Positions 36,001 to 48,396 of a DNA stretch of 64,000 nt are shown piece after piece (the first letter of the stretch is position 1; every line of letters starts with the position of its first letter). Source of the DNA: Centroberyx gerrardi (Eukaryota; Chordata; Actinopteri; Beryciformes; Berycidae); contig NC_136020.1 in the NCBI RefSeq assembly GCF_048128805.1, forward strand, positions 14,280,239 to 14,344,238, read 5' to 3'. The notes beneath the pieces are model-generated. The model saw only the letters and a program-made list of their open reading frames with translations, did not search any database and was not told the origin of the DNA. Both the position numbers and the translations under genes were made by a program.

Positions 36001-36989
36001 TGCAATATTATATTGTAGAGTAAACCATTTTGACAGCCTTTCATGCTTCTCATGTAGCTTCAACATTAACCAGAATGTCATACTATATCATATCATATAC
36101 TGTATATCCTATGTTCACCAGTCACTAAAACATTGTTTCCAAGGTATTCACACTCCAATGCGCCAGTCCGTTTATCTGTCCATGTCTGTCCATCCTTCTG
36201 TTTGCTCCAAGTTACATGTTTGTCCATTTTTGTTTTGTTTTTTAAATGCACTGTTAAAAAGATGTGTCAGTTTCAGTACATTCATGTGTCTAGTTTGGGA
36301 CATATGCTGTGTTTAGACACCAGATGTTGTGTTGTGCCAAACTAGACGCATGCATGTGTTTAAAATGATACATCCTGTTTAAGAGTGCACTTTTTTAAAT
36401 ACAGAAAAGGTGCATGAACTGTCAGAGACAGACACAATACAGGTGTCACGAGAGCTCAGTCACAAGTTAAATAATCTCCTTTGTTACCCGATAAACATTT
36501 GAGCTAGCAAATTCACCTGACAAGTTAAAAAAAAAAAATGAAAAAAATGAAAAGAAAAATAAATTTCACAGCAAATGAAAGAGTGGAAACTGTAAATAGT
36601 CTCATCTCACACAACGCCATTCTGCCCAAATAATCCCCCCTACCCATAATGCAGTAGGGCTCATTGAGGTCAACCTCTCACCTCCGACCTCAACACATTG
36701 ACACTCATTTCAAGCCATTATTTACAAATTACAACAAAAATATCTACACACGGAAAGCTGACACATTGCAAACTAAAAACTTGATGCAAGTTATGAAAAC
36801 CGATCGTCATGGAAATGTGGAACTTCTCTGAAAAAAAAGTCTCATATCCCCTTTTGAGAAAACCAAGTGGTGCCTCTGCTGAGATGGGAGTAGACTGCTT
36901 CACACACACCAGAATTATACACTGTTATCCATGGAAATAGAAAGCAATAGGATACATCACGCACGCTTAAACACAGTAGCATGCATGTG

Positions 36990-36991
<2 letters not shown>

Positions 36992-37027
<36 letters not shown>

Positions 37028-37036
37028 ACACACACC
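36992..37036. repeat. CA microsatellite in the probable nrcam 3'UTR
   Basis: About 22 CA units with one TA interruption. Confidence 0.9.
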
Positions 37037-39466
37037 CATGCACCCTCATACATACACAATCACACACACACCTCATTCATTTATATATAAAACTCACTGA
37101 GTGCTTGGTGTACACACTTTGTTGCGCTTTGAGTTACAGCAAAACATGTGACAACATACACATATATAAGGTTAAATGCATAAACCGAAGTCACCAGCGC
37201 ATATACCATTTGCATTTTCAATGAAACAAGCAACATTTTCATTCATATAAATAGATAAATCCACTTGTTTCCACATTCAGCATCATTACGCAATATTCCG
37301 ACCCCTTCGTTTCAGCTCTTTAAGTGCTACCAGTAGGTCCCAGTCTAATTGCCTATACCAGCTAGTGAGTCCCATTCCTATTGGCAGTTACCTGGTGAGT
37401 AGGTTGGCAGTAGTTTGGTGCTGCTGGGCAGCGGCTCCTCCTCAGAGTGAGTGGTACAGGAGGAGGATGGAGATGAAAACATGAGAGATGAAGACAACTT
37501 CTCATGAGGCGTCTAAGAATCTCTTCATCATGCTAATCTCAGCAACACACTGATCCCAGGGTTCCTACACATTTTCCATTCCAAAATTCCACACTTTTCC
37601 CAGGTCTTAATTTCTTGACTGGATGTTATGATTTTGTCAGTGTTCAATACGATGTAAGCTGATGGTAGCTGGGTAATATGATTGTCAACAAGGCCATAAC
37701 ACTATAGCTGAAGATTATTCCTCACATGACAATGACAGCAGGTGCACAACTGCAAAAATATGTAGTTGTTTGTAATAGTCCCACACTCTTAGGGGCCTTT
37801 TGTTGCAATTCCCAAACATTTCATTTCATAATTTAACATAATTTCCCAGACTTTACAGCCTTGTGTAGGAACCCTGGACCCTAAATGACGATAAAAGAGG
37901 CTATATGAAGTCAATAAGCCTACATGGATGCTTCACAAACTGTTTACAAGCATGCTCCATGACCACATAGTTCATAGTTCATGTCCTTGTAAACAAGTTT
38001 ATGAAGCATCAACAAAATCCTGCAGGGCTTATATGGTGTTTATGAATACTCCATAGCCTCTACAGTCATTAGTAGAAAGTGGGATGGTATTGTGTATGCA
38101 TCCGTGGACTATAAGAACTGCACTGAGCCCAGGTCTGCCCTGCGTGTGAAGAGGGATGTAAGTCTATGGATCTAAGTCACTGTCTATGGATCTAAGTCAC
38201 AAAGGCACTAGAAACCGTGCTGAGAAGCTCTCGGACATCGACACCGAAATATCAGGAAACTACAATGTGCACCACTTTACCCTGTTCAGGCTCATTCACT
38301 CCCTAAACCTCTACATCTATCTCCCTCCATCCCTTCCGTCTTTCTGTCTCTCTTACTCTGTTCAAGGCAGATGAGTGGAAATGCTGTTGGAAACAATGTT
38401 GGGTAGCGGTTAGTTGGATGTTCTGGAAGCAGTTAACAAGTTGACAATACCATGATCACCTAAAAGAAAGACTTTGCACAGTGGCCACGCTTTTGGGGTG
38501 GAAGTACTTGACAATGACACCGGACCATTCTCATCTCCGCTTGTGTTCAGTTAGTGCTCAGTAACAAGAAGCATATGCTTGGTGCAAAGAAACGAACAGA
38601 TCAAGGGGGGGGAAAGCAAAAAAGCAAAGAACAAGCTTGAGAAAACTCGAGGCTTAACACAGGCCAATCCTAAATCAGTGTGTGAGTTCTGGCTGGCTGG
38701 TGTGGTAAGGAGTGACAGAACGGTGAGTTCAAAGTGTTTTTCACCAGGGATCCAATAAGTATAAATGCACATCCCTGACCTCCAGTAGTCAATATAGCTT
38801 TCCTCTTCTTCTATTACAGTATATATGTACAAACAGCTCGTCTGTCTTCAAAAAGACATCTTATGCTAGCTTCTACTTCGAGTCACACGTTTCATAGCGA
38901 TGTCCACAAAGACATCGCTGCCATTTTTTCTCTATATATAATACGCCGTATAACACTTTTGACGATTGAAAAGAAAAAAAAAATGATAAAAGGCATAACC
39001 AGTTGCTAGAAGGCGTGCACCACATACAGTCTCAACACGCAGCTCACCTCTGCAACACTTGACACGAGTTGCAACTCTGAGTGTGGTAAAATGCTTAGTA
39101 GAATCATGATTTACTCCATGCAGATGTTGATGAACGAGTGGCGGTGTGTAATTCAATGTATATCTGCCTGCCTGAGGGTCATGTGTTATGATAAAATATA
39201 TATTTGGATATATCACGTTTAGTATATATGTTTGCAAAGGAGATCAAATGGCACTAATGCACACACACATGGCCACTCCTGCTCTGTGCGGAGCAGTCCG
39301 AGTGGTAAACCTCCTTCTGGTACATTCCTCCTGCTTTTCCATATTGCTTTCCCCTCTCCTCTCTTTCTCTCTCTGTTTCTGAAAGTCTTTACATCCCTCG
39401 TTCCGCCTCTTCTTTAAATGGTCATGGGGGACGTCATGTCGGTCTTCGTCACGTTGAGTTGAGCGT

Positions 39467-39494
39467 TTGTGTGTGTGTGTGTGTGTGTGTGTGA
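39467..39494. repeat. TG microsatellite in the probable nrcam 3'UTR
   Basis: About 14 TG units, about 290 nt below the nrcam stop. Confidence 0.9.
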
Positions 39495-39576
39495 TGATCA
39501 GAGGAGGTCACAGTGTGACGGGGCAAGAGGGCAAGAGGGGTCAGGGCAGCGGGCGTGGAGATGAGGGCGTGTCAGC

Positions 39577-39765
39577 AGTCTTGGTGACAGGTGGCCATGG
39601 TGATGGACGCTACGGTTACAGCCGCCATGGCGATGGCCACCGGAGTGACAGCCACCATGGTAAAACGGGGGTCCATGGTGACTGTCACCACAGCAACTGT
39701 CACCACAGAGACGGTCCCCACAGTTACATTTGCCAGGGTGACAACAGTGACCATAGCAACGGTTG
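39577..39765. repeat. degenerate GTGAC/CCATGG minisatellite just after the nrcam stop
   Basis: About 190 bp of imperfect short units with recurring GGTGAC, CCATGG, ACAGCCACC and CACCACAGC words. Starting 22 nt past the stop codon, it stays open in several frames on both strands only because of its short period (for example V-T-V-x-V-V-T-V). It should be transcribed as part of the nrcam 3'UTR. Confidence 0.75.
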
Positions 39766-39786
39766 CCTCGCAGGCCTCCCCCTTCG

Positions 39787-42149
39787 TTAGACAAAGGAGT
39801 TCATGGCGTTGACGGGCGACGGCGCCTCGGAGCTCTCGTTGCCTTCGTGCGTGTCTTTCTCTTTCTTGCCGCTGTACTGGCCGATGAAGGAGCCGTCCTC
39901 GTTGAACTGTCCGTCCCCGCCCTCCCCGTAGTCCACCAGGCTGTCGTCGCTCTCGTCGCGCCGCACCGTCCCGTTGGACGGCGTCCGGCTGCCCTTCAGC
40001 GGCTTGTGGTCCTCTGTGTCACTGTGGCGGGGAGGAGAGGGAGAGGTTATTGAGAAGGGGAAATAGTTTGTCTAATTTGTCCAATTTCTTCAGCAGTGGT
40101 CAGAAACCCTGGTGGCCACACAGAGGGCAGGCTCTTATTCAAGCATTAGCATTAAATATAAAAGTAATCTGGCTTTTCCACTGCACAAGTGTACCATGAC
40201 ACATAAACATACTGGCACAGTACAGTATGTTATTTCCATTGTGCTTTGTACACAGTTTGGTTTGGGTAAGGCCACCATACCCCTATTTTCAATGGGTGCT
40301 GGCAGGGATTTCATATTGATATTGGTTACACACAAGCATGAACACAACTTCTCAATATTCCTGTGGAAAACCACAGATACTACCGATACTGTACCATAGC
40401 AGGACCAGTATCTTGTACAGTGTTGTATTTGTGCAGTGGAGCGGCTCAGCTAGATCTATAGTATGGTGTGTTAGTGCTGGGGAGGTTTAAGCCCAGATGC
40501 TCCAAAGATCCAGGGTTGGTGACCGCTGCTAAAGAGGATTTTTCAAACGCGTGCTGCTCAGTCCCTTGCCATACTCTACCCGCATTATAATGCAATTTCT
40601 GAAATGAGGTCAGACCATATGCTTTCAATTTACATGCATTCATCAAAAATGCACAAGGTGTTTTCAGTCTCATTTTGTTGTGCTCCAAAGTAAAACGATA
40701 TAAATCCAGTAACACCTACTGTTTACCTTTGACTTGTTTGTCCCTTTGGTCTAATAACTTTCCATACTATTCCATACTATGCAAGCTCTGGTATCAGGAT
40801 ACAGTAATACATTTCAACTGAATTTTCAAGCTCATTGCATTTACATATTCAAAAGAAAAAAAAATAAGGCAAAATGAAGGAAGCCAGAGTCTATTGCAAG
40901 TAGAAGCAGTCAATTTTAGTGTCAATTTTAGTGTTAATATAGTAATTGTTGTTAGGGCGTTGACGTGATGATGTTACATCGATGAGTATGATGGATCAGT
41001 TGATGTGCTTTTTCAACAGTGCCTCTCTTGCCTTAGTTTCACTTGAGGAGATATAGTACACGCAAACCTATAGCTGGGAGGTTTTATAGGTTGTGTGGAA
41101 TTGCATGCTGGTCTAGCACATCCCTTCTTACCTTTCCATGGACCTAAAGCCCCCAAAAAACAAAGATAAAAATGGAAGGACACATGAAAAGCAATTGATG
41201 AGCCACACTGAGCTGCTATTCTTTTGTACGCTTTTCCTAGGCAGGCAGCCTTTGAAAAGATAACAATGGCACAACACACAGATATAACATGTAATATTGT
41301 GTGATACAGATACATAAATAAAGCAGCAAAAATAGGGATATGTATAGCTTTGAGGCAGACAATGATTTCACAATTTCACAAGAGAAAGCATGCATATGGA
41401 AACAATGATATTCCATTTAATACAGTATAAAAACAGACATCTTCATGTAATTTCAACTCATATCAAGTCAGAAAATCCTCATAAACATTCAGGAACATTC
41501 CTGACAAAAGTGAAATTGTAATGAAATAAGTAAAATCATCTCACCCCAATGGCAGATGTTTTCACTTGTTTTGAGAATCATTCAATTTTGTGACTTAACA
41601 CGAGATGAAATTGCTTGTTAAAATGGAAATATTTTGCATTGTAGAAAGCCTTTGTTGATTAGACGATCAGTTTGCTGGTGAGTTGGTCATTATAAGGGTC
41701 AACACAGAGTAGTGGATTTGGTCTTGCCTCTAGAGAGAGTTTGGTAATGGAGCCAGGTGGGGAGAGAGTCTCTGCAGCCTGGTAAAATGTTCTACGTACA
41801 AACAGGCGAATCAGGACACAAGGAGTGGTAGAAAGAAGAGCCTTAAACACTGTGGTCTTATCTCTATTTAGTGCTGACAACTTACATTTTTTCAAATGCT
41901 ACATGTGAAGATCTATCAACACCAATGTTTTTTTCATTGCACACTACACACCTTTAAAAAGAAGATAATGATGTTTTTTTTTTTTCTTATATGTTCCTCA
42001 AATTTCAAAGTCCATGGTTAGAGACTGTGCTACAGTTTTCTATCTAAAGAATGTAGCTTTTCTCTCTCACCTGTATTCTCCAAATGTCCCATCATCCTCC
42101 TTCATGGGCTGGATCTCTGGGTCTTGGTGAGCATCTTCTTTCTCTTTCA
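39787..42149 (-). CDS. nrcam: nrcam cytoplasmic tail (exons c29, c30)
   Basis: Exons 42071-42149 and 39787-40021. The tail carries [20 protein letters not shown], the ankyrin-binding motif ([13 protein letters not shown]) and the end [13 protein letters not shown] followed by TAA. SFV at the C-terminus is a PDZ-type ligand. The last exon is distinctly GC-rich, with many CG-ending codons, compared with upstream exons. Confidence 0.93.
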
Positions 42150-42285
42150 CTGTAAATGATGGATAACTGTCACTGTACTGTGTTTTGCATGGAGACATGA
42201 CTGTGTTCAATGCTGTATGGGACAAAATGTCTTAAAGTATTGGTGAGGAAACTACAGCCACCGGCCATTTCTATTTAATACTGTA

Positions 42286-42321
<36 letters not shown>

Positions 42322-45300
42322 ACCTGGGTATTTTCCACCCTTGTTCCTCTTGATGAAGCACACTATGAGAAGGACCAGGATGAGGAGTGCAATGGCACAC
42401 ATCAGGCCAATAAACCAACCCTGGGTGGCGATGTCCACCTGCCGGCTGGCTACAGCTGGAGAGAGAGACAGACAGACAGAGAGACAGACAGACAGACAGA
42501 CAGAGAGAGATGTGAAAAATGGAAAGACAGACACAGAGAGGCAGAGAAAGACAGAAGGAGACACAGAGGGAGAACAAGCAAAAATGTCAGTCAAAATCTA
42601 ATTTCAAGCTGCTAAAACGGTGGAATCCTTCATTTTCTTCATGCTGAGCAACACTGAGGGTGAAAACTAAAGAAACTGTGAAGTTATAGACAACAACTTT
42701 TGAACAACATGTAAAACATGGGTTAACATGCAATGGCTCCCTGAGCACTGTAAAATATAACAAAAAGTAAGTAAATAAATAAAAATCACTAGTGTAAATG
42801 AATGGAACTCTTAGTAATGACTTTTTATGTGGCATGCATCAGACCAACTGATGGCAACTGGACCACATGCTTGTACACTAACTAGATTACATTCACATCT
42901 GAATGTTGTAGTTCTGATAATGGGTGAGCAGTATGGAGGATGGGAAGACGACGCAGGCAAAAAAAAAAAAAAGAAAACTACAAGGACCATCTATCCTGAG
43001 GCATGCCGCCTCACCTGGCACCGTAACCAACACCTCATCTGTGCTGTGGACCGTCGAGTCAGCCTGGTCTCTAGCTACCACACGAACCCTATAGGACGTC
43101 CCCGGCTTTAACCCCTTTATCATATACGAGTGTGTACCGTTTACCAACTCCTTTTTCCAGTCCTCTTTACCTAGAAATGGGGTTGTGGATGGAGATGAAT
43201 GAGATACGGGGGAAAGGAAGTTTTGGGAAAAATTATTATTTGGTTGATGATATTGAACACTGGTTTTGTTGGTTGCAATGGTGAATATTTAGAGTGTTAT
43301 ATACACTTATATAGGTCATAATAAACTAATTTAATTACTGATCAAATCATTTCAATGATGTTGATTGTTATTTAGCAATAAAAGTAGTAGTGAAATAATA
43401 CAATACACCAATAGAACAATGATAGATACAGCAAATAAAGCATGCGTTGATGTTTTGAGGTGACTGTCTGCAAATACAAAATAAAGCCTTACTGTTTTCT
43501 ACAATATATTCCACAAATACATTCTTATGGTGTCCATAGTATTCCCAACTGATCACTGCACCGTCCTCCGATACAGAAGTGTTAACCGTGCCGAATGCCG
43601 GGCCTACGGGACGCACTGAGCACACAAGAGACAACACATGAAGGGTTTTATTCCAAAACTCTATGTAATAAAAATGTCATCTGAATTTCATGACTTAAGA
43701 GTTCACAAATACAGATTGATCCTATCTTCAGAAAAGCCGGTGGATATCTCAGTATAAAAACTCTTCAGGCTACAGCTGGTGAGCAACAATATGAGAGTGG
43801 TAGCCAGTAGACAAAGTGTAAGAAGTAAAGATAATAAGAAAAAAACATAAATTACTAGAAATAAATGTCTTCACAACAGTATCGCAACAGTAGATTTCTA
43901 AACATCTACTACTACTATCAGGGGAATTAATCATCATCTCTTTATAAAAAAATAACCCCATCTGTTCCTCCATTGAAGATCTGTCATTTGCAATTTTGGT
44001 TTGATAATTGATATATATGATCAGGGCAGCAAGCAGGTGTTTAACCCCCCAAATTGATGTTAAGACACAACATTTCCCCTGTTTTCAACAGAGCTTCAAA
44101 GTTTCATAGTTTCATAACAGAAGGACATTCATGACAGTGTTAGAACCTGCCACCACACAGAAAAAGCAGGTGAGTTACATAGTTACTGAAAAAATGTCCA
44201 TCTTAATAAGCTCTTTAATCTAAAATATTAGTCTTCTTAAAACAAGTGAAAAAATCTGCCAGTTGGATGAGAGCGATGTATTTGTATCCAATGGAAATCA
44301 ATATGTTTCCAGAATTTGTTTGAAACAAGTGGCAATATCTTGAAATAAGGCTGACCACTTAATTACAGTCAAGATAAGGTCACCTGATTAAAGCCAATTC
44401 CTGAGACGCACTGGAAGCATCTGACATTATTTCACCTCATTGACCGATTTTTTTTCTTTTGTTTTCAGAAAACTAAAATTTTAAGACTTCTGCTTGCACT
44501 AGATTAAAAGACTTGCTGAGATGGACATTTTTTGGCAGTGCAGAGGTCCTGTGTAGAGAGCTGGGGAGGTAGTGGGGGACACAGGGAGTGCTTATACCCT
44601 TGTGAAACGGGGGACGCGGAGACTGAGTGATGGGGGAGGTTGGGTGAGGGGGCTCTGTGGGGCCTGAAAGAACACGAAGAAGAGTGAGACAACACACATA
44701 CACACCACAACAAACAACAACATAGAGTACACTGCAGAGCCACTGTTTTATAGAGAAAGTTGCTACCAGCATGCTGAGTTAAAACACAGTGCAACGCCTC
44801 TCAGTCCTGGTCCATAGTGCACTTTAGCTGAGATTCAGAGTTGAGTTAAGCTCTTCCTTGCTTTCTCCTGTCTTATCTGAAGAACTAATGCACATGGCTT
44901 AAAGTCACAATGAAACTGTATTTTGAGAGCATCCTGCTTCCTTATTGTGATGTATTTCCTGTTGAAACAGGATATCGGGGCGGGACAATGGGAGATCAGT
45001 TAGGGAGAGAAAAGAGAGAAAGGCAGTTTTATTTGATCGGAGGGGCGGGATTGTTCAAGAATCTGTGATGGTTTTATTGGTTGGAATTTTTATTTACCCC
45101 TCCAGGTATACGATGACATCACCACTAAAGGTTTTCTGTTTTTGATATAATAATACAAGAAAATATTTGTTTTTTGTCATTTTTAGGCATACATTGTCAA
45201 ATAGGTGTATGGTATGATAGTTTGAATGAGCTAAATCTTTCATTTCAGTGTGACTTTAAGTCAGGCCAACTCTGAATCGCAGCGCTGTGGCGTGTGCAAT

Positions 45301-48300
45301 ATTTGGTTCCAGCCAAATTATAGCTTACTCAAACACACTAGCCATCAGTTTATAGCATCAACAGGTATATCAGATGTGTTAGTACTGGACTGGAACCAAA
45401 GCATGCAAAAGGATAAAAGCATCATGCGTCAGGCTTTTTGTAAACATGTTCATTTGAAGAGGGCGAATACAAGAGGTAAAGACTGAAAGCATGAAATGCA
45501 CAACTAATTTCAGTGCGTAAATGTCGTACATTGTAGGTGGAATCCAGTGTGAAGCCATTGACCTATACTGTACAGCAGGTGAAGCCTATTCCTTCAGAAT
45601 AGGACACAAGCAAGGTTGCTTGCAGATGCCATGGAAGTATGTCACATAAAGCCTATTTGTTCACATTGGGAGCTTTCAGACATGATAACCTGGTAATGGT
45701 CAAGGACATGCAGAGACAAAACTAAAGACTATATCTTTTAGGGGGGGCTCTGTCTGGTGGCTAGCAGCTAATATCTGATGATATGCATAACATGCAGGTA
45801 CTGTACTTCCAGTGGCAAACTTGGGTTACCTTTGCCCGTCTCTACAGTGGGCTGAATACGAGCTTCAGAGAGAGAAGAAGAGAAAGAGATAGAAGGGGTG
45901 TAAGAGGTTGAGTGAGGAATGCATTCGGACCTCATGGTTGTACTTTTCGACGTTCCTCCTCTCAACCTAGACAACATGAGATTTACCATTCACAGGAATA
46001 TTTTACATCTGTTGTCAGGGCGCTGTGACTCTGACCCGTGCAATATAATGTTAGTGATACAGGAATTTAACCTTATTCTGCTGTTGCACTTGTAATTCGC
46101 TCTGAATAAAGGGTAAATTATACTTCTGCGTCAAATAGCTACACCGGTGCAAGTATTTATGGTTCTGCGTCAGTGAGTGTGCGCATAGACCATCAAAACC
46201 CTAGATGGCAGTGGCATGCTTTGTTAACATGGAAGTAGTAACAGAAGAATTAGTAGTGTTTACATTCTCTTAATCTTTGATCATTGATCTGCTCCATTGT
46301 CTTCACTATCAGCGGACATCAACCTCATGCTCACTGAAATATGAAGAGGGCCAATCACAGTTCTCGCGATCTTGTGTCGTCCTACGCGTAGATACATTAT
46401 TGGAGCTAAGCCATTGGTTCGATGCAGAACCATAAATTACCCTTAAATTCCCCTAAAATGTAAATGCATATGTACACAGAACTCACTTGTGTCCATGATT
46501 GTGAAGGCCTCCTCAGTGATGGTGGGGCCAGAGCCCTTGATTGTCTGAGCATTGAAGTAAAACTTGTAGAGCGTGCTGGACTTGAGGTTGGCCAGGGTGA
46601 AGGAGGTCTCGTTGGCTGGGAAGGTCTTGACCTCGACGGGTCCCAGCTCATTGGTGTTGTTGACTGCAGAGAAAGGGAGAATGAGAGAAAGGAGGAAGGA
46701 TGGAAAAAGACAAAGGAGGTAAAAAAGGAGTGAAATGAGAGAAATAAAGGAATTAGGAGAGAAGGAAAAGGGAGAGGTTAAAGTTAGTAAACATAGTGTT
46801 TTTCCAATGCACAAGTACCATTCTACACCTATACTGCACCTGTAGTGAGTATGGTACAGTATCAATATCCTTTGGTGTTGGAATATTGAGCCATTGGGTC
46901 CATAATGATGACTTGCCAGCAATTTTTGAAGTGGGCCAGTACCAAACACATTTGGATACGCTACCAAGCTTCTAGTGTACGTGTACAAAACCACTGGGGA
47001 TAAAGCACAGTACACACTAATGCTGTTTAAAGCAGATAATAGGCAGAGTGTCGGGCAGCTGGTAGGTCTACCTGGTTGGTATTTGAGCGTGTAGCTGGTG
47101 AGGCGTCCGTTGTTGTTGAGTGGCGGGCCCCATTCCAGAGTGAGAGAGTCCATGTTGGGGTTGATGATGTTCAGGAAGGAAGGAGGGCCTGGGACTGGAA
47201 AAGAAATCAGAACCACAGTCAGAATCTGGACATCACATACAGGACACTCAGACTAATTTATGGATGCAAATTATTCCTCATGGCAACAAATATCACAATA
47301 TGTGAGATAACAGAGCATCTACAACTACAATATTTTTCACACTTTTCCTTCTCCCAAACTTTTCAAGAAGTGGAAATTATCATAGTTATTTCCCATATGT
47401 TTGACTGGTAACCCTTTATTTTACAGGTCCCTAACAACGTATGAACTATTTCTAATTAGATGTTAACAAAAAAAACTATTACACAGTAACGTGGCTAATA
47501 ATTATACAACAACATATTTGTGTTCATATGTATTTACATAGTACCGGACCTGTAAAGTGAAGCGTGTCTATTTTCTACAATTCAATAGTAATTCCTATGT
47601 ATTTACATGGTACCGGACCTGTAAAGTGAAGCGTGTCTATTTTCTACAATTCAATAGTAATTCCTATGGACATGCTTCACTTTACAGGTCCAGGACCATG
47701 TAAATACATAGTTAGGGACCTGTAAAATGAAGGGTTACCGTTTGACCTTCCATATGACCCTTCAGACCTGCATAAGAACCCTCTGGGCCTAATTCAACCA
47801 CACACACCTCCCTCGGGGGTCTCGAAGCTCTTGCCGTTGCTGGGGGGCCCTTCTCCCTTGCTGTTCAGGACCTTGATGAACAGGTTGTAGAGGCTGTAAG
47901 GCTGCAGGCCTGGCAGTCGTCCCTCGCTGCGGTTCCCGCTGAACGTCAAAACCTGCTCCTGCTGCTCGGCCTCGGCCTCCGCCTCGTGCAGGCCGCGCTC
48001 CCGCCGGTAGTAAACCTGGAGGAAACACACCAAGAGTTATATATTGTGTGCCATTGTTCTACTCTTTCTTCACACAGATGCATGAGGATGTACAAGCAGA
48101 TACACACACAAATGTACACATATGTACATGAACAAGCATTCTGCAAGATGTTTACAAACACTTGCATGCATACAGGATGTGCTGCTACACACTAAACACT
48201 AAACAAAGACATAGAGTTACTGTAGCCATGGTAACAGACAGTACCTTGTAACCCTGCAGTTTTCCCCTGACTGTAGAGGAGGCTACAGGCTCCCAGTGCA

Positions 48301-48363
48301 CCTCTGCCAGGGTGCTGTTATGAACCATGACCTGCACACTCTCAGGGGCAGACAAGGGAACTA

Positions 48364-48396
<33 letters not shown>

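Larger units (their letters stand above)
35945..39786 (-). other. nrcam: probable nrcam 3'UTR
   Basis: About 3.8 kb downstream of the stop with no further coding signal on this strand. An AATAAA reads on the minus strand at 35963-35958, followed by a T/GT-rich stretch, and would be a suitable polyadenylation signal. Contents include a GTGACC/CCATGG-type minisatellite next to the stop (39577-39765) and GT/CA arrays at 39467-39494 and 36992-37036. Extent is inferred; the true end could be nearer. Confidence 0.4.

Noticed and set aside
39467..39794. Long overlapping frames on both strands below the nrcam stop, one repeating V-T-V
   Set aside because: Both come from a short-period minisatellite. 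No start context or homologue is recognisable.
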